Source: Primula veris (lineage: Eukaryota > Streptophyta > Magnoliopsida > Ericales > Primulaceae). Taken from it: a DNA stretch of 64,000 bases. The notes beneath the pieces were generated by a model. That model had not been told where the DNA came from. It did no database searches and was given only the letters and a program-made list of their open reading frames with translations. The DNA is taken from contig OY821750.1 of assembly GCA_963682055.1 (NCBI GenBank), forward strand, positions 30,078,402 through 30,142,401, read 5' to 3'. A program made the translations under genes and the position numbers. How positions within the stretch are numbered: position 1 is the first letter of the stretch; each line of letters begins with the position of its first letter. Shown here in pieces: positions 34,589 through 44,679 of this stretch.

Positions 34589-37500
34589 ATGGAAAAACCA
34601 ATCTTTTTCCCCAAACTAATAATATTTCTAATTCTTATAAGCCTTTCGTCGAAAGTACATTGTGTGGGTGTGAACTGGGGAACAATGGCGACGCACCAGC
34701 TACCGGCCGAGAAGGTGGTGGAGTTTTTTTTCATTATTATATATATATATATATTTTTTTTTAATATGTTTTTTAATTAAACCAAAACTTTAATTGAAAA
34801 GGTGGTGGAGATGATGACAGAGAACGGGTTCGACAAGGTGAAGCTTTTTGAGGCCGAGGACAGGATTTTGTCGGCTCTGGTTGGGTCGAGTATCGAGGTT
34901 ATGGTCGCGATACCGAACTATATGTTGAAGGAGATGAGTCAGGATCCAGGTTTTGCGGATTCTTGGGTGGATGCTAATGTTACCGCTTACGCTTATTCTG
35001 GTGGTGTTAATATCAAGTTGAGTGGCTTTTATAATTTTTTTCCTTTTGTTGTCATTACGTCGTTTTTCATTCTTGTTCTTGATTTTCAGTTGTTTTTTCC
35101 AGTATTATCCTTTTTATCATGTTTGGCTTTCCTTATTATAATTTGTCTCTTTTTTTAAAAAAAACAGTACTTTTTTTTGGGTAGATAAAATGCATGCAGG
35201 AATTAGAATTAGATAGGTAGCTTGCTAATGTTACAGCTTATGCTTATTCTGGTGGTGTTAATATCAAGTTGAGTGGCTTTTATTTTTTCCCTTTTTTTCT
35301 TTTTTTTTTCTGTCGTTACATCGTTTTTCATTCTTCTTCTTGATTTTTCTGTTATGGGATTGTTTGTTTTCCAGTAATTATGCATATCATTGTCTCTTTT
35401 TTTTGTTTTTTTTGTTTTGCTGTCTTTACGGTAACTTTTCGTTTTTTTTTAAAAAATCGTACTTTTTTTTGGTAGATAGAGTGCATGATAAAATGTAACA
35501 ATAGCCAGCGAGCAACGGAATTAAATCGGATAGGTAGAATGCTAATGTTACAGCCTATGCTTATTCTGGTGGTGTTGATATCAAGTTGAGTGGCTTCTAA
35601 TTTTTTCCTTTTTGTTTTTTTTGTTTTTCTGTCGTTACGTCGTTTTTCATTCTTGTTCTTGATTTTTCTGTTAAGGGATTGTTTGTTTTTCACGTGATTA
35701 TGCATATCATTATCTTTTTATCATGTTTCGTTGTCTTACTGGAACCTTTTTTTTTGGTAGATAGGTATTAAGATGCATGATAAAAATGTAGCAATAGCCA
35801 GCCAGCAGCATGAAAATTAAATTAGAATCAGATAGGATAGAATGCTGTAATCGGGTGAGTTTGATGAAAATGCAGGGTGGAAATTTAATTTTTTGTTATT
35901 TTTGTCAAGATGGTTCTGGATTACAGGTGCCGCGTATGCTTATGCAGTTATGCTAGTGGTGTTGATAATAACTAATAAGTTTTTGTTTTCCCCTCATTAG
36001 CCCTTGGTTTGAGTAGCTGATGTTTTATGGTGTTGATTTTGATCTTTTGTTTTTGATTTTTTATGGGGTTGTTTGCATTTATTCTCAATGTTTTTGACTA
36101 CTGTTACAATGGCGGGAACATACCGAGTTTGATAAAGTGTAAAAATAGCCAGGCAGGGAAGAAATCGTGATTGGATTGGGAGAGGTGCTTAAATTTGGAT
36201 GCTTTTGATAAATAAATAAATAAAATGCACGTTTTTTGTTGTTGTTGTTGCTATATCTGCAAGTAGTTGCGGAAAACTGAGTTGCAAAGGCTTCTACTTA
36301 TGCTTAAACCAATGGAATTGATATCCAAAGGGGTTAGTTTTGCTGTTTTTCTCTCATTGTCAACTTGGTTCGAATAACTGATGTTTTGCTGCTTTTGCAT
36401 TCTTCAGTTTGATTCTTTGTCCTCGGTTATTTGTGAGGTTGTTTGCATTTATCCCCAAATTTTATTTGAGTTGTGTTACAACTCCCAAAAAACATATCCA
36501 TAATCCTACACGTTTGAACTGTACAAATCATGTACGAGTACTTCTTATTTGTCATAATTAGCAAGTAGCAGATACTGAGATACATGATTGGTATGCATAA
36601 ACATCTAAGTCGACAAGTAAGATTTTTGCTAGAAATAATGTGATGCCTGTTTTGCTATAGAGTTGTTTTCCGTTATTTCATATCAAGTATTATTGCAAGT
36701 TGATGCTTGTTTGGTTCGAGATTCTGAGTTTTTTTTTTTGAACTTTAGGTAATTTTAGTAAAACTGTTTTAAGAGATTTCATTTGCTAGGGCCTTGAGTT
36801 ACCAATCCAATAAAATACAGTTCCATGCGATTGAAGAGACTTTTATCTCTAGGGTCTACTTTTAGCTACGATGGAATAAAAGAGTTGTGTTTTGTTCGTT
36901 TTAGATGCTATCTGCTTATTTCTTCTTGGAGTTAGTTGCGTTTTTTTCCCTTTATTTTTCACTGGTTTTGATTTACAGTAAGAACCAGAAGTTGTTAAAA
37001 TTAATACATTGTGTATGCAATTTTAGTTACACACAATTTAAGTTTGAAGTCGTAGGGAACATGGTCGAAGCACTGAATAAAAGAAGTAATATGTTGATTT
37101 TTTGAGTTGTTTTAATCCTCTCAGACTCTAAAACTTACGAATTCAAAACAAAAAGAATGTGAACATAATCAAAGTCTAAGAAGATGTGATGTTTTAAAAA
37201 ATATTGATATATGATTTGTCTCCAAAACTAGTAAAGGGTAATGGAGCCTGAGCTCTCTTACCCTTTTCTTGATAAGGACTAGCATAAGTAGTCATTTATC
37301 ATTTATCTTTGGATTTTCACTTTTTTTCTAAATCAACACCTTTTAAGGCTTTGTTATAGTGGTTTAATTTACAAGTCATTTTGTTTATTTTTGTTTTGAG
37401 GTCAGTTAACAAGCAGGGCTCTCTTTCCACTAACACACTGCTGTTCTTTTCTCCACCTTTTATAAGTTTATCTGTATCATCGTCATCATCATATTTATTT

Positions 37501-39059
37501 TTTCTTTTCAGATCTAATCACACCTCTTTTCATTTTATTACTTAATTAATTGAACAATTAGGCTGATTCGATGACGATGATAAAGGGTGGTGTGAGACTA
37601 AAATACTTTCTCAGACAACTTTAACAAAAACTAAGAGAAGTTAAACCATTTTCAAAAGTTATTTCTTGCTAACTTTTGTTGCAGGCTTTCATTTCATGGT
37701 CACTGAACAATCAGTGATTTTATCTTTTATATCTAAAGTCAGTTTGTAATTCCGTTTTTACAGGTATGTCGCTGTGGGAAACGAACCCTTTCTGAGAACA
37801 TACAATGGAACTTATTTACAAATCACTCTACCAGCATTAAAAAATGTACAAGAAGCTCTAAACCGTGCAGGACTCGGTTCACAAATTAAAGCCACTGTCC
37901 CATTCAATGCTGACGTGTACTTTTCACCAGATTCTAACCCCGTCCCCTCAGCTGGTGATTTTCGACCAGAAATTAAAGACCTAACTATCGAACTAGTCCA
38001 ATACCTTCACTCAAATGATGCACCTTTTACAGTTAACATTTACCCTTTTCTGAGCCTATATGGGAACACATATTTCCCTTTTGACTTCGCATTTTTTGAT
38101 GGGTCGAATAAGCCCCTTCGAGACGGAAATTTTGTATATACGAATGTGTTTGATGCGAACTTAGATACCTTGAATTGGGCTTTAAACAAAGCTGGTTTTC
38201 CAGATATGAAGATCATGGTAGGCGAAGTTGGGTGGCCAACAGATGGTGATAAAAATGCTAATGTTGAAAGTGCTAGAAGATTTAACCAGGGGCTGCTTGA
38301 ACATGTTGCGAGTGGAAATGGGACCCCTACTAGGAAAGGTAACATCGATGTTTACCTATTTAGCCTCATCGATGAAAACACAAAAAGTATTGCTCCAGGG
38401 GCATTTGAGAGGCACTGGGGAATTTTTGAATTCGATGGGAAACCAAAATACGAATTGGATTTATCTGGTTTAAATGAAAATAAAGGGCTAGTAGCTATAG
38501 ATAATGTGGAGTATTTGGTGAGAAAATGGTGTGTACTGAGCCCAGATGCTAATGACTTACAAGATTTGCCTAAGAATATTGATTATGCGTGTAGCTTATC
38601 GGATTGTACTGCTTTGGGGTATGGTTCATCGTGTAATCATTTGAACATGAAAGAAAATGCTTCTTATGCTTTTAATATGTACTTTCAGTTCAAGAGCCAA
38701 AATAGTTGGGATTGTGATTTTTCTGGTTTGGCTATTGAGACAGACAAGGATCCCTCGGATGACAGGTACTAAAATACTATTCAGTTGTTTTAAAATAATA
38801 ATTTTTATCATACTGCATTATAATTAAGTTTCATTCTGGTTCATCAATTATTGTGTTACTTTTCTAATTAGAAAATTTTCTGTATAACTAGTCTCGGTTT
38901 ATTAACGGAGATACTAACTCGTTTTTTTTGTTTAACAACAGGTGTCGATTCCCGGTGATGATAGCTCAAGGTGCTCGCCATACGATCCATAGGACAGTTT
39001 TGGGGATATTGCTTGCGATTCTAGAGGGGTGTATCGTGTTTTTGCTACTCGTTTCGTAG
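34589..39059 (+). CDS. GPI-anchored glucan endo-1,3-beta-glucosidase (GH17 + X8/CBM43)
   Basis: Four exons: 34589-34714, 34802-35016, 37764-38765, 38942-39059; 486 residues, frame continuous, all GT-AG. Residues 1-25 are a signal peptide ([16 protein letters not shown]). GH17 begins [14 protein letters not shown] (26-39). The acid/base Glu121 lies in AVGNEPF and the nucleophile Glu268 in MVGEVGWP, so both catalytic glutamates are kept. The X8/CBM43 module starts at KWCV (about 368) with cysteines 370, 390, 395, 404, 431 and 449. A hydrophobic tail (VLGILLAI...IVFLLLVS, about 467-486) is a GPI-attachment signal. [10 protein letters not shown] and NIYPFLSLY place it with the Arabidopsis At5g58090/At4g31140/ZERZAUST group. 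It would act on callose (beta-1,3-glucan) at the cell surface and plasmodesmata. Intron 2 is 2.7 kb and contains repeats of the exon 2 end. Confidence 0.92.
35150..36450 (+). repeat. Decaying tandem copies of the exon 2 end and splice donor inside glucanase intron 2
   Basis: The last bases of exon 2 with its donor (GCTTATTCTGGTGGTGTTAA...TATCAA|GTTGAGTGGC, ending 35016) recur at 35236-35280 and 35551-35596 nearly unchanged, then decayed at about 35933-35985 (GCTTATGCAGTTATGCTAGTGGTGTTGATA) and about 36290-36345. Flanks are repeated too: GGTAGATA...TGCATG, AATAGCCAG, and GGGATTGTTTG/GGTTGTTTGCATTTAT. Spacing is about 250, 317, 390 and 350 bp. In the second and third copies an ACC became ACAG (GTTACAG|C), giving an acceptor-like AG 31 bases before the GT. 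Confidence 0.8.
36451..37763. other. Remainder of glucanase intron 2
   Basis: T-rich intronic sequence; no further clear repeat copy and no gene. A possible very degraded sixth copy around 36650-36730 (CATATCAAGTATTATTGCAAG) is too weak to claim. Confidence 0.5.
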
Positions 39060-40021
39060 TTTAATAAATGGGGAAAATTAGACAGTTGGTAGCTAGGTGT
39101 ATGTTGTAGCGGTCTTTTGTGTAGAAGCTACAGTACAAAGGTAAAAAAATTGTCATGTAAATTACGATAGTCGATTGCTGTACTCTTTGTTATGAGTTTT
39201 CTGTTTGTTATGCCTCTTATTTTGTATGATCTAAATTTGGATAAAAAGGGGAAATAGTTGCAAATGGTATCGAACAAGTGAATATTGATGAGATAAGTTC
39301 TCTACTGCTTATTTTAGAATGAGATATCATTCATTACCTATCTCCCGAATCTCAGCCATCCGTTCTTCTTTTTTCCTTGATTTATGTGGCTATTGAACAG
39401 GAAATTTGCGATTTTGTATTTTATTTTTATGCTGGCAAAGGTGCAAACAGACACACTGCAATGGCAGTGAAAATGTTTGAAGCAAAAGAAGTTTTTTCAT
39501 TCTGCGAAAACATCTGCAGTCTTGACTATTTATTGCAAAAATAAACGCAGCTAGCTAGTCTGGAACATAAGCTGATTTTTTATTACCGATATTGTGATAG
39601 AGGAAAATTGGTTTTCAGTAGGCAACTAGATCTACTTGCTTAAAAGTTGCGACTTGAAAATGTAATCAACTTTATTGTCAAAGACTCCTTTCTATATATG
39701 TAACTATTGTACATAACTGCATATATGAGCAATGTCATCTGTGCTAAGTTTTTTAATAAATGTGAGTGTCGTTTCCGATAATGTATGTAGTATAATGTAT
39801 TTAGTTGAATGACATTACAGTCGAAACTTTTTGGGAGAATGAATACGATTTAAGACGAATAAATCGTTAAGGGTTGTAGCTTCTAAGTAAATAACATGGA
39901 TTGAGCTTCAGAGGAATGCATGTTCATCCTATTTAGATTTATTTAATAATGTCTCAGAAGTGATTTTAAGGTATCAGGAAGAGATTGCTGAACTAAAGAT
40001 TTACACTGCTTGATAGTTGAC
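39060..40021. other. Downstream of glucanase; no gene seen
   Basis: Includes the probable 3' UTR (to about 39240). The rest is AT-rich sequence without recognised features. Confidence 0.5.
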
Positions 40022-40193
40022 AGTGATTCAAATTTTGATCAACGTGGTTGGATGGACGGCCGTTGGATAGACCGGCTTTTGATGGACGGCCGTTGAATGT
40101 AACCACTAGTCATGTCCTTGTCTCAAAGTTTAAGACATGCATGGTTAAGGAAACAACAAACAAACAAGCCAAAAAAAAAAAGTGATTCAAATT
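40022..40193 (+). mobile_element. Short retroposed insertion with poly(A) and 13-bp target duplication
   Basis: A perfect direct repeat AGTGATTCAAATT (40022-40034 and 40181-40193) flanks a 146-bp insert ending in an A tract (40171-40180). Poly(A) plus a long target duplication is the signature of LINE-machinery insertion. The insert contains the word GATGGACGGCCGTTG twice (40052 and 40081) and has no tRNA-like boxes, so it is more likely a severely truncated LINE or a copied transcript than a tRNA-derived SINE. Confidence 0.75.
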
Positions 40194-40601
40194 CTTTAGA
40201 GTTTATAGTGCGGTTCAATCTAACAGATGAAATTCACACAATCCAATAGTCTAGATTTTGGTGTGTGTTTTGTAATTTTATTTTTATATAATTTTAATAT
40301 ATAAAATACAAATTAAGTTTTTGTAAATTTAAAATTAATTTTACAACACAATAAAAACTCAAATAAAATTATAGAACCATAATTGACACTACCATAAATT
40401 TAAGTATTAATTAAAAAAAATGATTTTAATATATCTTATTTTTTATATAAAATTAAAATTACAAAATTTAAACCATTGAGTTGTGTTAATTTCATCTGTT
40501 AGATTGAATTCCAAATGATGTGGGTGCACTAAAAACTTTAAATAATTTGAATCCGATCGATAGTAATCTCATTTCCATCTATAGAAATCAGTCTCTAGTA
40601 C

Positions 40602-41658
40602 GGGGGATTCTTTTTTCAATAGGCAATTTGCTCATCTGTATAACAGACGTGGGAATTGAAATCCCACGTCTACGTGGCACAGACAAATTTTTTTATTTTT
40701 TTTTATTTCACTCAAAAAACTTTTCTGATTTTAATTAAAAAAAAAACCCTAACTATCAACCATTAAACTACTTCGTATATCAAATTTATATATATTTTTA
40801 TCAAATCAACATCACTCCACCACTACAATTATCCCCAATTTTACCAACAAAAAAAAATCTCTCCCAATTTACCAAAATAAAACTTCTTCCAATTTTACCA
40901 AAAATAAACTCTAACCATCGACCACCAAACTACTTACTATATCAAATTAATATAATTTTTTTTATCAAATCAAGATCACTCTACCACTACAATTATTCTC
41001 AATTTTACCAACAAAAAAAACCTCTCCCAATTTACCAAAATAAAACATCTCCCAATTTTACCAAAAATAAACTATAACCATCAACCGTCAAACTACTTCC
41101 TATATAAAATTATTTTATCAAATTTAGAGTGATGTTTATTTGATAAAAAAAATGATATTAATTTGATATAGGAAGTAGTTTGGCGGTTGATGGTTATAGT
41201 TTATTTTTGGTAAAATTGGGAGATGTTTTATTTTGGTAAATTGGGAGAGGTTTTTTTGTTGGTAAAATTGAGGATAATTGTAGTGGTAGAGTGATGTTTA
41301 TTTGATAAAAAAAATTATATTAATTTGATATAGTAAGTAGTTTGGTGGTTGATGGTTAAAGTTTATTTTTGGTAAAATTGGGAGATGTTTTATTTTGGTA
41401 AATTGGGATAGATTTTTTTTGTTGGTAAAATTGAGGATACTTGTTGTGGTAGAGTGATGTTGATTTGATAAAAAAATATATAAATTTGATATACGAAGTA
41501 GTTTGATGGTTGATAGTTAGGCTTTTTTTTTAATTAAAATAAGAAAAGTTTTTTGAATGAAAGAAAAAAAAAATTATCTGTGCCACGTAGACGTGGGATT
41601 TCAATTTCCACGTCTGTTATACAGATGAGCAAATTGCCTATTGAAAAAAGAATCCCCC
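40602..41658. mobile_element. Foldback element, 1.06 kb near-complete inverted repeat
   Basis: The left end GGGGGATTCTTTTTTCAATA is matched, inverted, by the right end (TATTGAAAAAAGAATCCCCC, ending 41658). The arms are inverted copies over almost their whole length, meeting near 41120. Both arms hold two tandem units of about 180 bp (words ACCAAAATAAAAC, TCTCCCAATTT, CAAACTACTT). A 44-bp outer block includes the smaller palindrome around GACGTGGGAATTGAAATCCC and ACGTCTACGTGGCAC. Flanks repeat TCTAGTA plus one mismatch (40594-40601, 41659-41666), consistent with an 8- or 9-bp target duplication (hAT or Mutator). Non-coding; a transcript would be a long hairpin. Confidence 0.85.
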
Positions 41659-42737
41659 TCTAGTAGGGACATGTAAATAAGTTTGTCCATCTTAGAAAAT
41701 ATTGAGCTTAGAGTTGCAACCAAACAAAGAATATATTAAAGCCATATATAACTTAGGTTATCCGAAGGTCTAGTTTGGTTGCAGCTTTTAAAAAAAATAA
41801 TCTGGCCAACCAACTAATCAAGATTCAATCTCTTAAGCCAAAATTTTTTTACCCGAGCTTCAAGCTGCACTGCGAACCAACTCGCTAAGCTATAAATTAG
41901 AAGATTATGTTATACTACTAAGTTCTAATTTGATTTGCATAGATTGAACAAATAAAGCTGGTCAACCAAACACAATAAGCTTTTAAATTTTAATAAAAAC
42001 AAGCTTAAAAATGGCAACAAAACAAAACCCAACCTGAACATTACAAAGTAACAACTCTATTGTGTGAAGTAGTGCTATAATTTTGTGAAAATAGATGGAT
42101 AAAAGTGCAAATAACATATACATTTAAAATTACAAACCACACCCTTGAATTCAAAATCTAATTAGATCCAAAAAGCGGGCAAATTCAAACTAAAATCCCG
42201 TAACGGCCACATCCACTGGACCCCACCCTGCAGTTGGTAATATTGTCTATATTTATATTATTTTTTTAAGGAAAAAAATGGATGCAAAATGAATTAAAAC
42301 ATAAACAGGTCCATTTAACTATGTATTTAAGTAGGGGTGACTCAGAAAAAAACAAGTTTGGTTCGATTTTTTACGAAAACGCAAATCAATAAATATTTGA
42401 AATATGTATAATTGTAAAGTGGTATTTATAATAGTAGATAGTGAGATAAATCAATAAAAGAACAAATATGAATAAGTTGTTAGGCAAACTGAAATAAAAA
42501 AACTCTTTAGAGTAAATAAAATAGTATTGCGAATGACAAATTACAAATTACAAACCAGTTTTAGATATTCAAAACGATAGCGGCTAAATCCGAATCAAAA
42601 CCCTCAAATAACGGTCAAATCCAAATATAACATAAAATGCAATTAATTTGACGTAGATTACGTAGACATATTTGGGGTTATTTAGCCGTAAAATAAAAAG
42701 TAATAAAATATAATTTTGTGACCAAATAGAAAACTAA
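41659..42737. other. Intergenic, nothing firm
   Basis: No gene. On the minus strand 41905-41800 carries a loosely tRNA-like stretch (see rejected items). Confidence 0.5.
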
Positions 42738-42988
42738 GGCCTCGTTTGTTTGTCACCTTACTAAGATAGGAATGCACTACTAATACAGTGGGACCTACAA
42801 TCCAGTGTTTGACTCGCATATTTAGGAGGATATTAATAGTAGGATAATATTAAAAATAATGTTAAATGAAGTTATTTCATATACCTAGGGGTGAGTATTG
42901 AAAATAACAGTACAACTACTATGAATACATGTCTAATCCCATCAGATTCATAATCCCGGTACTATGAATACCGTAACCAAACGAGCCC
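42738..42988. mobile_element. Tourist-like (PIF/Harbinger) MITE
   Basis: Terminal inverted repeats GGCCTCGTTTGTTTG and GGGCTCGTTTGGTTA (right end inverted), flanked by TAA on both sides (42735-42737 and 42989-42991), the PIF/Harbinger target duplication. It is 251 bp and non-coding. Confidence 0.8.
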
Positions 42989-43663
42989 TAAGTATCCTTT
43001 CACTATGGATGCATATACATAAGTTTTCCTTGGTACACTTGACCACATATGTATAATGTTGCTAAGACAAATGTGTGTAACAATTGTCCACGGTCTCTAT
43101 TTATATTAAAAACTATTTCATAAACCACTCCACTAAAAACAATGTGTTACAATTTTATTTTCTTATATTTAATTTAAAGGTTCTCATTATTTATTGGGTT
43201 TTTATTTGTTTAATACTCCCACAAGTGTTTCCATTTACGTGAGTATATATTTATTGAGTTACATTTTTATTACTTTAATTTAATGATGCTAACACAAGGG
43301 TTCCTCGTTTTTTATTAAGTTAAAAGATATGATGCTCGAATAATAATAAAAAAAAAAATGTCCGATACTCCATTTCAAGTATGCATGTCCGTGTTATATA
43401 GTTAAAATGAAAATAAATATATAATCAACATGTTAAATATATTTTTCAAAATTACTTATATTTTCCATTTTATTTGAGTTGTATTCTATTTTGGAGTGTA
43501 CTAATTTACCGAACTCTTACCAAAACAATAACTAGTTTTATCATACGTGCTACTCTTTTTTTGAATATATCAATACAAAAAATAGAGGATAATTATTTTT
43601 AATTGTAAAATAATAAAAATAATAATGTCCATTTCATACTTTTAACAACATCATGTTTAAATT

Positions 43664-44283
43664 AGGGATGAACTTCTTGTACCAATTTATATCAACTGAC
43701 CGATTTTCAAAACGAACCAAACAAGTTGGTACCGAAAGTTCGGTATACCGACTTTTCGGTACGGTACAAGCGAACCAAACTTTAAAAGTTGGTTCGGTTT
43801 CGGTATCCATTTCGTATATTTGGTATAATACCGAACCGAACCAAATCAAACATTAAAATTATAAAATATATAGATATTTACATACTCATAATTTATAAAT
43901 AAATTATCTTATAGTTTTGTTTAATTTTCCTTACAACTTATTTTCATATTTACGAAGTCAAATACAATAATTTCGTATTTCTCCACTTTCTTTTCTCATG
44001 TTTTAAAATAATTATTATTTTATTAGTGTTTACTATTTTAATCAAGTTCACGATAAATTTAGCAAATATAATAATAGTTGTACATATTTTATTTTTTATA
44101 AGCTTTTTTACTATTTTATTGTTACCAAGAATTGTCTTTTAATAATAGTAATGTTTCGGTATAAAAAAAAACGAACCGTTACCCATTTTTTTATTCGGTT
44201 ACGGTATAATGTTTTCCAACAAGTCGGTAGTATTGGTATATAAATTACAAACAAAGTTCGGTTCGTAAACCAAACAATTATGA
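43664..44283. repeat. CGGTATACC/AACCGAACC-type non-autonomous element
   Basis: Begins about TTAGGGATGAACTTCTTGTACC and ends near TTCGGTTCGTAAACCAAAC. Both arms are full of ACCGAAC and TTCGGTA words; the AT-rich centre (TTTAATTTTCC, TATTAGTGTTTACTA) resembles that of 22749-23391. Probably a hAT-related family; ends not proven. Confidence 0.5.
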
Positions 44284-44679
44284 ATAATTAAAATATGTTG
44301 TAATACACTATTAGCTACGTATATAGGGAGACAGAAGTAGAGAGAGGGGAGAACAGTATGATCTTTATCAATGGATGTGAAATACAAGACCCCTAGCCCT
44401 ATTTATATAGATAGAGGGTTAGGGTTACAAGCCCACCTGGATTTAATGGCCAAGAGTCCACTAATTTTACAATAAAATACAATTTAATACTATTAAATTT
44501 GACTTGTAGTTATTTGCCAGGATACAAATTACAAACAAGTCCCCGATATTCAAAACCATAGCGGCTAAATCCAAAATAAAACCCCCCCTGAAAAGTAACG
44601 GCCAAATCCAAATCAAACAAATTCAATTTCAAAACCCCCCCTCTCAGATCCCAATTCTCACTCTCTCTCTACAACAACA
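44284..44679 (+). promoter_or_regulatory. Upstream region of the DUF936 gene
   Basis: Includes CCCTATTTATATAGATAG (about 44397-44414), a TATA-like element, and a CTCTCTCTCTCT tract just before the ATG (about 44657-44669), typical of a plant 5' UTR. Confidence 0.4.

Noticed and set aside
35352..35705. 117-codon minus-strand frame
   Set aside because: Lysine-rich frame antisense to T-rich intron sequence; a shadow of the repeats.
36650..36740. Sixth copy of the glucanase exon 2 tail
   Set aside because: Only short words match; the similarity is too weak to separate from T-rich background.
41800..41905. Minus-strand tRNA-like TAGCTTAGCGAGTTGG sequence
   Set aside because: The A-box resemblance is loose, the B box is poor and no poly(A) or target duplication was seen, so a SINE is not supported.
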